From NCBI GenBank assembly GCA_017450705.1, contig JAFSTC010000059.1:1-47638 (forward strand): DNA of 47,638 bases, read 5' to 3'. A program made the translations under genes and the position numbers. Under the pieces are notes generated by a model. That model was not told where the DNA came from and searched no databases. It saw only the letters and a program-made list of their open reading frames with translations. This DNA comes from Lentisphaeria bacterium. Lineage in GTDB: Bacteria; Verrucomicrobiota; Lentisphaeria; Victivallales; Victivallaceae. Positions 1 to 9,034 of the stretch are shown one piece after another; the first letter of the stretch is position 1, and each line of letters begins with the position of its first letter.

Positions 1-1449
1 GAGGCCAAGGAGGAAATTCAGGAACTGGTGGAGTTTCTCCGCGACCCGCTGCGTTTCCAGCTTGTGGGCGGACGGATACCCAAGGGCTGTCTGCTCGTGG
101 GCGATCCCGGAACCGGCAAAACCCTGATGGCAAAAGCGGTCGCCTGCGAGGCTGGAGTGCCGTTTTTCTCCATCAGCGGCTCGGATTTTGTGGAAATGTT
201 CGTGGGCGTGGGCACGAGCCGGGTCCGGGACATGTTCGAGCAGGCCCGGAAAAACACGCCCTGCCTGATCTTCATCGACGAGATCGACGCCGTCGGCCGC
301 TCCCGCTTCTCCGGCTGGGGCGGCGGCCATGACGAACGGGAACAGACCCTCAACGCCATGCTGGTGGAGATGGACGGTCTGGAAAGCCGCAGCGGCGTCA
401 TCGTGCTGGCCGCGACCAACCGTCCCGACGTGCTGGACCCCGCCCTGCTCCGTCCCGGCCGGTTCGACCGGCAGGTGGTGATGGATCTGCCGGATATCGC
501 CGGACGCCGGAAGATCCTCGAGGTGCACGTCAAAAAGATCAAGGTCGCGGAGGGCGTCGATCTGGACGTCATCGCCCGCACGACGCCGGGATTCAGCGGC
601 GCGGATCTGGCCAACATCTGCAACGAGGCCGCTCTTCTGGCCGCCCGCCGCGGCAAGGAGTCCGTCAGCCAGGCCGAGCTGGAGGAGGCCCGGGACAAGG
701 TGAGCTACGGCAGCGAGCGCCGCAGCCGCAAGATCACCGACCGGGAGCGCCGCCTCACGGCCTACCACGAAGCCGGCCACGCGCTGGTGGCGCTCCACGA
801 CGAGCACTGCACGCCGGTCCACAAGGTGACGATCATCCCCCGGGGGCAGGCGTATCTGGGCGCGACTTTCACCATGCCCAAGGAAGATGTCTACACCAAG
901 AGCAAGCTGGAGCTGGAGGCCGAGATGGCCATGAGCATGGGCGGCCGCGCCGCCGAGGAGCTGGTGATGGGCGACATCACCACGGGCGCTTCGGCGGACA
1001 TCCAGCATCTGACCGAGATCGCCAAGCGCATGGTGTGCATTTTCGGCATGACCGACATCATCGGACCGGCGAAGGTGGGGGATTTCTCGGTGCATCCCCA
1101 CCTGCGCATCGACGGCCCCGTGCCGGACCAGCTGGCGCCCGAGACCGCCCGCGAGATCGATCTGGAGATCCGCCGTCTGGTCAACACGGCGCTGGAGAAA
1201 GCCCGGAACTGTCTCACCGAGCACCGGGACGAACTGGAAAAACTGGCGCAGGCGCTTCTGGAGCGGGAGACCCTGTCCATCGACGAAATAGACGTTCTGC
1301 TGGGCCGGAAGCCCGCCGAGCCCGAGACGGCCGCGGACGAAGTCCCGGCGGAGGATCCCGCCCCGGCCGGAGACGAAGCGGTCCCGGCGGAGACGGAGGG
1401 GGGAAATGACGGAGCGGGAACTGCTTCCGGCGCTGCGGGAGACCTCTGA
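1..1449 (+). CDS. ftsH: FtsH ATP-dependent zinc metalloprotease (5' end missing)
   Basis: Membrane-anchored AAA+ protease that unfolds and degrades membrane and short-lived cytoplasmic proteins. The reading frame is open from base 1, so the N-terminal membrane segments lie outside the window and 482 residues are visible. Seen in order: Walker A GDPGTGKT (nt 100-123, with D where P is usual), Walker [13 protein letters not shown], the second region of homology [20 protein letters not shown], and the M41 zinc site HEAGH (nt 766-780). The probable third ligand is the Asp in GASADIQHL. The C-terminus carries an acidic, Pro/Glu/Ala-rich tail of about 45 residues after DVLLGRKP, longer than in many FtsH proteins. 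The end overlaps the next gene by 44 nt, so the two are co-transcribed. Identity is certain; the 5' truncation is only the window edge. Confidence 0.97.
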   Translation, partial: EAKEEIQELVEFLRDPLRFQLVGGRIPKGCLLVGDPGTGKTLMAKAVACEAGVPFFSISGSDFVEMFVGVGTSRVRDMFEQARKNTPCLIFIDEIDAVGRSRFSGWGGGHDEREQTLNAMLVEMDGLESRSGVIVLAATNRPDVLDPALLRPGRFDRQVVMDLPDIAGRRKILEVHVKKIKVAEGVDLDVIARTTPGFSGADLANICNEAALLAARRGKESVSQAELEEARDKVSYGSERRSRKITDRERRLTAYHEAGHALVALHDEHCTPVHKVTIIPRGQAYLGATFTMPKEDVYTKSKLELEAEMAMSMGGRAAEELVMGDITTGASADIQHLTEIAKRMVCIFGMTDIIGPAKVGDFSVHPHLRIDGPVPDQLAPETAREIDLEIRRLVNTALEKARNCLTEHRDELEKLAQALLERETLSIDEIDVLLGRKPAEPETAADEVPAEDPAPAGDEAVPAETEGGNDGAGTASGAAGDL

Positions 1450-1726
1450 CGGCGCCGTCGTGCTGACGCTCCGCGTCCAGCCGGGGGCCAAATGCGACGG
1501 CTTGTCCGGTCTGTACGGCGAGCGGAGCCTCAAAGTCGCCGTTTCCGCGCCTCCCGTGGACGGCAAGGCCAACGCCGCGCTGCGCAGGCTCCTCGCCCGG
1601 TGGCTCGGCGTCCCCCAGGCGCAAATCGAACTCAAAAACGGACTTTCCGGAAGAGACAAACAGTTTGTCGTCTCCGGCGTGTCCAGGACCGAAACGGCCC
1701 GTAAACTTGCGGAAATCTCGAAATGA
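1406..1726 (+). CDS. YggU/DUF167 family protein (UPF0235)
   Basis: Small conserved protein of 106 aa whose biochemical role is not established in the family. It shows the family signature: [12 protein letters not shown] near the N-terminus, then [18 protein letters not shown] and a C-terminal [16 protein letters not shown]. The ATG at 1406 follows a GGAGGGGGG run and lies inside the 3' end of ftsH, out of frame, giving a 44-nt overlap. Its stop overlaps the ATG of the next gene (ATGA), so translation of ftsH, this gene and the phosphomutase is likely coupled. Length is normal. Confidence 0.9.
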   Translation: MTERELLPALRETSDGAVVLTLRVQPGAKCDGLSGLYGERSLKVAVSAPPVDGKANAALRRLLARWLGVPQAQIELKNGLSGRDKQFVVSGVSRTETARKLAEISK

Positions 1727-2937
1727 ATCACAAGGCGATCATCTTTCTGGCGGACGGCATGGCCGACGACCCGCTGGACGAACTGGGGGGCAGGACCCCC
1801 CTCGAATACGCGGAGACTCCGGGCATGGACACCATCGCCCGGGAGGGCTCCTCGGGCACGTTCCTCACGCTGCCCGAGGGACTGCCCACGTCCAGCGACG
1901 TGGCCAACATGTCCGTGCTGGGCTTCCGGCCCGAAAAGAATTATCCCGGCCGGGGACCCATCGAAGCCGTCGCCCAGGGCATCGAACTGGGTCCCGACGA
2001 CGTGGCGTGGCGCTGCAATCTCGTGTACGCTTCGAACGACGGCGTGCTCCGCGACTACTCCGCGGGCCACATCTCCGAGGCCGACGCTTCCGCGCTCATG
2101 GCGGCGCTGCAGAAGGAGCTGGGCGGCCCCGAAGTCACCTTTTACCCCGGCGTCAGCTACCGGAATCTGCTGGTGCTCCACGGCAAACGCTTCTCGCCCC
2201 GGGTCAATTACTTCAAGCCCGACTCCTCGCAGGACATGCCGCTGGATGAACTGCGCCTCTCTCCCGCGGATTCTTCGGCCGAGGCGGCGGACACGGTGGC
2301 GTTCCTGCGTGACCTGGAGGAAAGGGCCGCTTCTCTGCTGGCCGCCCACCCGGTGAACGCGGGCAAGGCCTCTCCGGCCAACCGCATCTGGCCCTGGAGC
2401 CCCGGCCGCCGTCCCCGGCTCCCCGCCTTCGGCGTCCAGTATCCCGGGCGCACCGGCGCGGTCATCAGCGCCGTGGACGTCATCCGGGGCATCGGCCGCT
2501 GTTCCGGCATGTCCGTCATCGACGTCCCCGGGGCCACGGGATTCCTCGACACCAATTACAAGGGCAAGGCCGATGCGGCGCTCGCGGCCATCGACAAATA
2601 TGATTTGGTCTATCTGCATCTCGAAGCCATCGACGAGTGTTCCCACATGGGGGACCTCAAGCTGAAGCTCCGGGCCATCGCCGAGTTCGACCGCTTCATC
2701 GTCTCCCCGGTGCTGGCCGCGCTGGCGGACCGGAAGGACATCAACTTCGCGATCCTGCCGGACCATCCCGTGCCGATCAGACTGCGCAAGCACACCACGA
2801 CTCCCGTGCCCGTGGCCGCCATGGGACCGGGATTTGCCCGGGACGGCGTCACCGCTTTCAGCGAAAGGCTCGCCCCCTCCGGCGCGCTGGGCCATCTTGA
2901 CGGCGACGCGTTGGTCCGCCGGCTCCTGGAGCTGTGA
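1723..2937 (+). CDS. ApgM-type cofactor-independent phosphoglycerate mutase / proposed homoserine kinase family
   Basis: Alkaline-phosphatase superfamily enzyme of 404 aa. The N-terminus has the metal-binding FLADGMADD motif and the conserved TPLEYAETPGMD block. The nucleophile-type serine region is PTSSDVANMSVLG. NRIWPW lies mid-protein and a late metal-binding DHP motif follows. Archaeal-type ApgM interconverts 3- and 2-phosphoglycerate, but a closely related subfamily of the same length is proposed to be an alternative homoserine kinase in bacteria. The NRIWPW block occurs in that subfamily, so the two cannot be separated by eye. It overlaps the preceding gene by 4 nt and is followed 3 nt later by recX. 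Confidence 0.85.
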   Translation: MNHKAIIFLADGMADDPLDELGGRTPLEYAETPGMDTIAREGSSGTFLTLPEGLPTSSDVANMSVLGFRPEKNYPGRGPIEAVAQGIELGPDDVAWRCNLVYASNDGVLRDYSAGHISEADASALMAALQKELGGPEVTFYPGVSYRNLLVLHGKRFSPRVNYFKPDSSQDMPLDELRLSPADSSAEAADTVAFLRDLEERAASLLAAHPVNAGKASPANRIWPWSPGRRPRLPAFGVQYPGRTGAVISAVDVIRGIGRCSGMSVIDVPGATGFLDTNYKGKADAALAAIDKYDLVYLHLEAIDECSHMGDLKLKLRAIAEFDRFIVSPVLAALADRKDINFAILPDHPVPIRLRKHTTTPVPVAAMGPGFARDGVTAFSERLAPSGALGHLDGDALVRRLLEL

Positions 2938-2940
2938 CCT

Positions 2941-3435
2941 ATGGAGCGGCCCCGCTGTTCGGCGCTGGAAAAGGCCATGCGGCTTCTCGGCGTCTCCGCC
3001 CGGAGCGGACGCGAACTTGAGCAGCGGCTGATCCGGAGCGGCTACAGTCCCCTCGAAGCCGCCGCCGCGGTCGAGGAGTGCCGCCGCCGGGGCTATGTCA
3101 ACGATACGCTTCTGGCCTCGGACTGCGCCGCCGCCGGCATCGACCGGGGCGCGGGCTGCCGCAAACTCCGGCAGAAACTCCTGCGCCGGGGGCTGGAAAG
3201 GGACGTGGTGGAACAGGCCCTCGAAGCCAACCGGGAGCGGGAGCCCGAAAGCGCCCGCCGGGTGCTGGCCGCCAAGTGGAGAACGCTCTCCGGCGAGAAG
3301 GATCCCCGCAAAAAGCGGGCCCGGGCCTTCCGCTTTCTCGTCGGACGGGGATTCCCGGCTGCCCTCGCCGTCGAGCTCATCGATGAAATCAGCGCTTCCG
3401 GGGAAGAGGCCCCGGAGCCTTCCATGGAGATCTGA
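2941..3435 (+). CDS. recX: Regulatory protein RecX
   Basis: RecX modulates RecA filament assembly during recombination and the SOS response. The 164-residue product has the all-helical three-repeat build of the family: ALEKAMRLLGVSARSGRELE, EECRRRGYVNDTLLA with the family's R-G-Y-x-D/N-D-x-x-x-A pattern, and a C-terminal helical block RKKRARAFRFLVGRGF. Length fits the family. The ATG lies 3 nt after the previous stop with GGAG upstream. recA is not in the window. Sequence similarity in this family is weak, so the call rests on pattern and length. Confidence 0.82.
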   Translation: MERPRCSALEKAMRLLGVSARSGRELEQRLIRSGYSPLEAAAAVEECRRRGYVNDTLLASDCAAAGIDRGAGCRKLRQKLLRRGLERDVVEQALEANREREPESARRVLAAKWRTLSGEKDPRKKRARAFRFLVGRGFPAALAVELIDEISASGEEAPEPSMEI

Positions 3436-3440
3436 GACCT

Positions 3441-4574
3441 ATGAAAAAGAGACTTGCCGCGTTTTTGCTGCTCCTGCCGCTCCTGCCCCTTTTCGCCCTG
3501 CGCAGCGGAGACAAGATGCGTCCCCCCGAGGACGTCAAATGGCTCCGGGGGAGCCTGCCCGAACCCGTCGAACGGGATGCCGCGGGCCGGACGAAGTACC
3601 GGATCTTCACCTTTCTTCTGACCCATGCCGCCAATTCGCCCGAAACGGTCATGATGCTGAACGGCCTCGCTTCCCGGGACGACGTGTCCGGGATCGCGGT
3701 CATCACGCCCGATCCCGCAGTCGATGCCGAGGCCTTTCTCGAGCGGCTCCCGAAAACGGCCGTCTCCTTCGGGGCGGACCGGTCGCGCCGCACCACCGGG
3801 ACCTACATGGCCGGAAGCATCCTCTTCCCCATGGCTTTCGTCGTCGATCCGGACGGGCTCATCGTCTGGAACGGCGAGACCGTGGATCTGCCCGAGTTCC
3901 TCGACAGTTTGGGGGGGAAGCCCGCGGACGTCTCCCGCCAGCGCCGCATTTCCGAAAAACTGGACGAACTCCAAACTTTGATGCGGGGCAACGAACCGCG
4001 CCGCATGCGGCATCTCGCCTTCGAGATCTTCCGGCTCGACCCCGGGAACGCTCCGGCCCTGCGCATGATGCTTTTCGTGCTGGAAAGCTCCGGCCGGATC
4101 CCCGAGGCCTGGGAGATCCTCTCGGGCCAGCTGGCCGCCGCGCCGCGGAAGGCCCGCATCTACTACGCCGCGCTGGACATGATCTCCCGCCACGCCGCGC
4201 TGGGAAAAGAACTGCCCGGCGTGGTCGGGCGTTTCGCTCAAAACGTCAAGTCGCCCGATGCGTATGACATTCTGGTGTGGACGCTGCTGGAGCGCTTCGC
4301 CTTCGACGCCGCCGCGCTGGAGGGGGCTGTCCGGCTCTATGAAGCCGGGGGCCGTCTGCAGGGGAACGCCGGACGGAGCCCCGCTTCCGCGGCGGGCCGC
4401 TGCGCCGCCGGGGCGCTCCTCGCCGCCCGTCTGGGCCAGTTCGCCCGGGCCGCCGGACTTCAGCGGCAGGCCGCCCGGCACTGGCGCGCCGCGGGCAGCG
4501 CCTCCGCCGCCGAAAACGCCGAAAAGACCGCTTCCTACTTCGAGCTCTGCGGCAAAACTTCCGTCAAGTGGTGA
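3441..4574 (+). CDS. Exported thioredoxin-fold and TPR-like protein, no CxxC
   Basis: No named family recognised. The 377-aa product begins with a signal peptide (MKKRLAAFLLLLPLLPLFAL). Residues about 45-160 read as a thioredoxin-like domain: a strand YRIFTFLLTH, a helix after ANSPETVMML, and a cis-Pro-like FPMAFVVDPDGLIVWNGE hairpin as in TlpA/redoxin proteins. The CxxC redox motif is absent, so it is not a normal disulfide reductase. Residues about 175-365 are helical repeats resembling TPRs (RRMRHLAFEIFRLDPGNAPAL, IPEAWEILSGQLAAAP). A scaffold or substrate-binding role in the envelope is possible. It follows recX by 5 nt in the ftsH operon. Confidence 0.6.
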   Translation: MKKRLAAFLLLLPLLPLFALRSGDKMRPPEDVKWLRGSLPEPVERDAAGRTKYRIFTFLLTHAANSPETVMMLNGLASRDDVSGIAVITPDPAVDAEAFLERLPKTAVSFGADRSRRTTGTYMAGSILFPMAFVVDPDGLIVWNGETVDLPEFLDSLGGKPADVSRQRRISEKLDELQTLMRGNEPRRMRHLAFEIFRLDPGNAPALRMMLFVLESSGRIPEAWEILSGQLAAAPRKARIYYAALDMISRHAALGKELPGVVGRFAQNVKSPDAYDILVWTLLERFAFDAAALEGAVRLYEAGGRLQGNAGRSPASAAGRCAAGALLAARLGQFARAAGLQRQAARHWRAAGSASAAENAEKTASYFELCGKTSVKW

Positions 4575-4601
4575 CGGGAAAAGGGCGCGGGGGGACATGA
4601 C

Positions 4602-5876
4602 ATGGCCGGCGCGATCGAAGACATCAGACCCGATTATTCCGAACCCAATTACGACAAAGCGAAGATCGCCCCGTACGTGCTGGAGGATCCCCTGACCTTT
4701 GCCGACGGCCGCCGGGTGACTTCTCCCGAAGAATGGAAACGGCGCAGAAGGGAGATCCTCGATATCTTTGCCCGCGAGATGTACGGCGCCGAACCGCCCC
4801 CGCCGGAGACGCTGCTCATCGACAAATTCGAGGAAAAGGAGGACGCCCTGGCCGGATTCGCCGTCCGCTCCCAGTACCGGATGCGGTTTTTCCCCGACGG
4901 GAAGGGGGGCGAGATCCAGTGGCTTCTGCTCCGGCCCCGCCACGCGAAAGCGCCCGTCCCGGTGATCCTGCTGCTGAACTACCGGGGCAACCACGAACTC
5001 ATCCCCGACGGGGAGATCCCCGTGCCGGAGATGTGGACCCACGGCACGCCGGATCACAGGATCGCGGTCAAGCGGGGGGTCATGTGCGATCCCAACTCTT
5101 CCTCGTCCATGCCGATAGGGATGCTGCTCGCCGCGGGGTATGCGGTCCTGACCGCCTGTTACTGCCAGGTCTCCCCCGATCCCCTGCGGACCGAACCGGA
5201 TCCCCGGTACCGTCAGGATCCCTTCGCCTACACGGGCGTCTTCGAGCTGTGGGGAGAACGGGATCCGGCGCGGACCGACGGCATCACGGCCCTCGGCGCG
5301 TGGGCGTGGGCGCTCTCCCGGGGGCTCGATCTGGCGGAGAAGATCCCCGAGCTGGATCACGCCCGGTGCATCGTCACGGGCTGTTCCCGTCTGGGCAAGG
5401 CGGCTCTTCTGGCCGCCGCGCGGGACGAAAGGTTCGCCGTCTGCGTCGCCAACCAGTGCGGCGGAGGCGGCGCCACGCTTGCCAAACGCGATTACGGCGA
5501 AAACATCGCCACGGAGATGCGGGCCTTCAGTCACTGGTACTGCAAGGCCTACGAAAAATATGAGCGCAACCCGGCCCGGCTGCTCACCTTCGACCAGCAT
5601 CTGCTGCTGGCGGCGGTCGCTCCCCGGAGACTGCTGATCGCGGGGTTCGACGAGCCGTGGTTCGACACCGAGGGCGAGTACCTCGCCTGCAAAGCGGCCT
5701 CCTGCGCGTGGGAGTTTTTCGGTCTGCCGGGCCTGCCCCGAGTGCCGTTCCCCGAAGATTTCGACACCTCCGCCGTTGGAACGTACCTCGGGTACTACCG
5801 GCGGAGCCAGGGGCACGGCATCGCCCCCTTCGACTGGCGGCAGCTCCTCGAATTCTGCGGGCGGAAAAGCCGCTGA
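4602..5876 (+). CDS. CE15-like alpha/beta-hydrolase (glucuronoyl-esterase-like)
   Basis: Serine hydrolase of 424 aa resembling glucuronoyl methylesterases (CE15), which cut ester links between glucuronoxylan and lignin; related acyl esterases share the fold. The nucleophile elbow is GCSRLGKAA (Ser262), matching the family's GCSRxGKxA motif. The probable catalytic His405 sits in SQGHGIAPFDW, and APRRLLI precedes the acid region. The acidic residue usually found in a PQESG-type motif after the Ser is not obvious (VANQCGGGG here). There is no signal peptide, which is odd for a plant-wall enzyme and suggests action on imported oligosaccharides. It is the last gene of the ftsH-linked operon, after a 27-nt gap. 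Confidence 0.8.
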   Translation: MAGAIEDIRPDYSEPNYDKAKIAPYVLEDPLTFADGRRVTSPEEWKRRRREILDIFAREMYGAEPPPPETLLIDKFEEKEDALAGFAVRSQYRMRFFPDGKGGEIQWLLLRPRHAKAPVPVILLLNYRGNHELIPDGEIPVPEMWTHGTPDHRIAVKRGVMCDPNSSSSMPIGMLLAAGYAVLTACYCQVSPDPLRTEPDPRYRQDPFAYTGVFELWGERDPARTDGITALGAWAWALSRGLDLAEKIPELDHARCIVTGCSRLGKAALLAAARDERFAVCVANQCGGGGATLAKRDYGENIATEMRAFSHWYCKAYEKYERNPARLLTFDQHLLLAAVAPRRLLIAGFDEPWFDTEGEYLACKAASCAWEFFGLPGLPRVPFPEDFDTSAVGTYLGYYRRSQGHGIAPFDWRQLLEFCGRKSR

Positions 5877-5933
5877 AAAGCCCTCCCGGGAGGGGGAGCC
5901 ATCTCCTCTTACTATGCCGCATGTCATCCGGTT

Positions 5934-6008
5934 TTGTAAGACTAAATGCACTCTTTCCTTTTTGTAAGACTAAATGCACTTGTGTCTCTTTGTAAGAGTA
6001 AATGCACT
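5934..6008. repeat. Three 19-bp direct repeats at exact 28-bp period
   Basis: Copies of TTGTAAGACTAAATGCACT start at 5934, 5962 and 5990; the third has one change (GAGTA for GACTA). Spacers are 9 nt and pyrimidine-rich (5953-5961, 5981-5989, and the matching 9 nt at 6009-6017). The array ends 67 bp upstream of the -35 box of the permease-kinase gene, so an upstream regulator-binding array is plausible. A short GC-rich palindrome (CCCTCCCGGGAGGG at 5881-5894) lies just before it, after the esterase stop. Confidence 0.85.
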
Positions 6009-6075
6009 TCCCTCTCTTATCGGCGTGCTTTTAACTTTACAACGCACACCGGGCCGAAATCACCGAAATCGACTG

Positions 6076-6105
6076 TTGACATTTCGTGTTCCGGCGTTAT
6101 ATTAT
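6076..6105 (+). promoter_or_regulatory. Promoter of the permease-kinase gene
   Basis: TTGACA at 6076-6081 and TATATT at 6098-6103 are separated by 16 bp; TATTAT at 6100-6105 gives 18 bp. The ATG at 6128 is preceded by AAGGA. An in-frame GTG at 6086 lies inside the promoter and is therefore not the start. Confidence 0.75.
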
Positions 6106-6127
6106 TACGGATCAAGGAAAAAAAACG

Positions 6128-9025
6128 ATGAACGATGTCGATCCCGACGGGGACGCGGGCGGAGAACAGACCCTCCGTCCGGTTCCGTATCTTTCGCCTC
6201 TCGCCGTCGCGGCCCTCTCTTTCGGCTACGCCGTCGGCTGGGGGTCTTTCGTCCTTCCCGGCACGATGTTCCTGCCCAACGCGGGGCCCGCGGGCACCCT
6301 CATCGGATTTCTGATCGGCACGGCGGCGGTCGTCGTGCTGGCCTTCAACTACCATAAAATGGTCACCGGCGTGCGGACCTCGGGCGGCACCTACGGCTTC
6401 GTCACCGAAGTGTTCGGCGGCAACCACGGTTTCCTCGTGGGCTGGTTCCTGCTCCTGACATACGTGGCGATCCTGTGGGCCAACGCGACGGCGATGGTTT
6501 TGCTGATCCGGTACCTTTTCGGCGATCTCTTCCAGTTCGGTTTCCACTACAAGCTCGTCGGGTTCGACGTGTATCTGGGAGAGGTCCTGCCGTGTCTCGC
6601 CGCCATCGTGCTTTGCGGCGCCGTCTGCGTTTTCGGCAAGCGGACCGCCGTCCGGCTCCACACCTTCTTCTGCTTCGTGCTGGCGGGCGGCGTCGCGGTC
6701 TGCTTCTTTGCCGCGCTGTGCCGGCACCAGGGGGGACTTTCCTCCATGGGCCCCGCGTTCTCGCCCGACAGTCCCGCGGCGATACAGATCCTCCGGGTCC
6801 TGGCCATGGTCCCCTGGGCCTTCGTCGGATTCGAGGCCGTGGTCCAGTCCTCGTCCGAGTTCCGCTTCCCGGTCCGGCGCACGTTTTCTCTGCTGCTTGC
6901 GGCGATCATCGTCTCCGCGCTGGTCTACATGTTCCTCGTGTTCCTCCCCGTTCTGGCCCTGCCGAAGGGCTATCACGACTGGGAGTCCTACATCGACGCC
7001 CTGCCGCGCCTCAAGGGCATCGCCGCCATGCCCGTCTTTTCGGCCGCGAAAAGCGCGCTGGGTCCGCTGGGCATCGCCGTGATCGGCGGCGCGATGCTGG
7101 CGGGCCAGCTCACGGCCCTCTTCGCCTCGTATATCGCCGTCAGCCGCCTGATGCGCACCATGGCCGACGACGGCATGATCCCCCGCTGGCTGGGAAAATG
7201 CAGCGAAGAGGGGACCCCCGTCCGCGCCGTCCTCGCCGTGATGTGCATTTCTTTGCCGATCCCCTTCCTCGGCCGCACGGTGATCGGCTGGCCGGTCGAT
7301 CTCTCCAATCTGGGGGCCGCCGTCGCCTACGGCTACACCTCCGCTTCCGTGCTGGCGCTTCTCAAACGGAACGGAGAAGCCGGTCATTGGACCGAAAAGG
7401 CCGCGGGGATCTTCGGGCTCGTCATGTCCGTCGTCTTCTGTCTCCTCATGCTCGTGCCGAACTACCTCTCCGGGAGTTCCCTCTCGACGGAGTCCTATCT
7501 GCTCCTTGCCGCCTGGTGCTTCGCCGGATTCCTGCTGTACCGGAGGGTCTTCATGGCGGACACGGGAAAACGCTTCGGCAACTCCACCGTCGTGTGGATC
7601 ACCGTGCTCATCGTGATCTTCTTCTCGTCCCTCATGTGGTTCCGCCTCGCCGTGTGCGACTGCGCGGAACACGCCTTCGGCGATCTGGTGGGCGAGACGG
7701 TCACCGTCGAGATGGCCCACCGCAGCATCTCGTTCGTGAACAGCGACATGCTTGTCAAGTCCATCGTCGAACTCTTCATTCTCGCCGCCTCCCTTGCCAT
7801 CATCCTCAATTTGTTCACGATCCTTCACCGCCGCGAGACGCACCTCATCGTCGAAAAGCTTGAGGCCGAGGAGAGCGCGAGCCGGTCCAAGAGTTACTTC
7901 TTCTCGACGATCAGCCACGACATCCGGACGCCGCTGAACGCGATCATCGGCTACTCCCAGATGCTCCAGATGGGCTCCGACCGGCCGGAGGAGCGCCAGC
8001 AGGCCCTCGCGTCGATCGTTTCCGGCGGCAGGACGCTGCTGCGTCTCATCGACGACGCCATCGATTTCGCCAAACTCGAGGACGGACGCCTGGAGATCGA
8101 ACATAAGCCCGTGGACTGCCCCGAACTGCTGCGGAGATTTTCCGATTCCTTCCGCCGCGCAAGGCAGATGCCGGGGATCGATTTCCGCTGCAAGCCCGGC
8201 CAGATGCCGACGCTCCTCGTCGATCCCCGGCGGCTCCGGCAGATCCTCTTCAATCTCACGGACAACGCCGTGAAGTTCACCGAGAAGGGCTTCGTGGAGA
8301 TCCGCGCCTCCTTCGACCGGGCCGAGGGGGCCGATGCGGGGACTCTGCGGATCGAGGTCGAGGACACGGGGTGCGGCATAAGCGAAGATGATCTCAAGCG
8401 GATCACCACTCCCTACGCCCAGGTGGATGCCGCGCAGGCCCGGCACGGCGGCACCGGCATCGGACTTGCCATCTGCCTCAAACTGGCCGAAGCCATGGGG
8501 GGAGCCCTCGCCATTTCTTCGACTCTCGGCAAAGGCTCCGTCTTCACCGTCACTTTCCGGAACGTCAAAGTCACCGACGCCCCGCCCGTTGCACTCGATG
8601 AGGACGAGCCCCCCGCCCCGCCGGCCCCCGCCGAGACGAAGGAGGAGCCGAAACCCGCCGAAACGGCTGTTTCCAAGCGCGTCCTCATCGTCGACGACCA
8701 GAAAGTGAACCTCATCGTGCTCAAAACCATGCTCAAAAAACTCGGCATCTCCGACGTCGCCCTGGCCAAGGACGGCAAGGAGGCCCTCGACACTCTGCTC
8801 GCCGCCGAAACCCCCTTCGACCTCGTCCTCACCGACATGTGGATGCCCGTCATGGACGGCGAAGGCCTCGTCCGCGCCCTCCGCGCCGAATCGAAATTTG
8901 CCGCCCTTCCCGTCCACGTCGTCACCGCCGACACCGAAATGCCCGCCAAATTCCGCGACATCGGCTTCGACGGCATCCTCCTCAAACCCGTCACCGTCGA
9001 CAAACTCCGCGATCTCCTCGGGTGA
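6128..9025 (+). CDS. APC-family permease fused to hybrid histidine kinase
   Basis: The 965-aa protein joins three parts. Residues about 15-480 form an amino acid/polyamine/organocation permease, with GYAVGWGSFVLPG in the first membrane helix, TSGGTYGF, and about 12 membrane segments. After two more hydrophobic segments (about 490-570) a short coiled linker leads to a kinase. The kinase DHp box is FSTISHDIRTPLNAI (His597), and its ATPase boxes are DNAVKFT, VEDTGCGIS and GGTGIGLAI. The C-terminus is a receiver domain (VLIVDDQ, phospho-acceptor Asp903 in LTDMWMPVMDG, conserved Lys in LLKPV). This resembles transporter-coupled sensors such as CbrA, which uses an SLC5 domain instead. Sensing of an amino acid or amine is inferred. 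No separate regulator gene is adjacent. Confidence 0.92.
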   Translation: MNDVDPDGDAGGEQTLRPVPYLSPLAVAALSFGYAVGWGSFVLPGTMFLPNAGPAGTLIGFLIGTAAVVVLAFNYHKMVTGVRTSGGTYGFVTEVFGGNHGFLVGWFLLLTYVAILWANATAMVLLIRYLFGDLFQFGFHYKLVGFDVYLGEVLPCLAAIVLCGAVCVFGKRTAVRLHTFFCFVLAGGVAVCFFAALCRHQGGLSSMGPAFSPDSPAAIQILRVLAMVPWAFVGFEAVVQSSSEFRFPVRRTFSLLLAAIIVSALVYMFLVFLPVLALPKGYHDWESYIDALPRLKGIAAMPVFSAAKSALGPLGIAVIGGAMLAGQLTALFASYIAVSRLMRTMADDGMIPRWLGKCSEEGTPVRAVLAVMCISLPIPFLGRTVIGWPVDLSNLGAAVAYGYTSASVLALLKRNGEAGHWTEKAAGIFGLVMSVVFCLLMLVPNYLSGSSLSTESYLLLAAWCFAGFLLYRRVFMADTGKRFGNSTVVWITVLIVIFFSSLMWFRLAVCDCAEHAFGDLVGETVTVEMAHRSISFVNSDMLVKSIVELFILAASLAIILNLFTILHRRETHLIVEKLEAEESASRSKSYFFSTISHDIRTPLNAIIGYSQMLQMGSDRPEERQQALASIVSGGRTLLRLIDDAIDFAKLEDGRLEIEHKPVDCPELLRRFSDSFRRARQMPGIDFRCKPGQMPTLLVDPRRLRQILFNLTDNAVKFTEKGFVEIRASFDRAEGADAGTLRIEVEDTGCGISEDDLKRITTPYAQVDAAQARHGGTGIGLAICLKLAEAMGGALAISSTLGKGSVFTVTFRNVKVTDAPPVALDEDEPPAPPAPAETKEEPKPAETAVSKRVLIVDDQKVNLIVLKTMLKKLGISDVALAKDGKEALDTLLAAETPFDLVLTDMWMPVMDGEGLVRALRAESKFAALPVHVVTADTEMPAKFRDIGFDGILLKPVTVDKLRDLLG

Positions 9026-9034
9026 TCTGTTGTT

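Noticed and set aside
3093..5951. Long minus-strand open frame opposite recX to the esterase
   Set aside because: Shadow of well-supported plus-strand genes; the peptide is low-complexity Gly/Arg/Pro with no motifs.
5934..6008. CRISPR array
   Set aside because: Only three 19-bp repeats with 9-nt spacers that are low-complexity; no cas genes.
6017..8917. Long minus-strand open frame opposite the permease-kinase
   Set aside because: Acidic, Glu/Asp/Gly/His-rich shadow sequence; the plus strand has full kinase and permease motifs.
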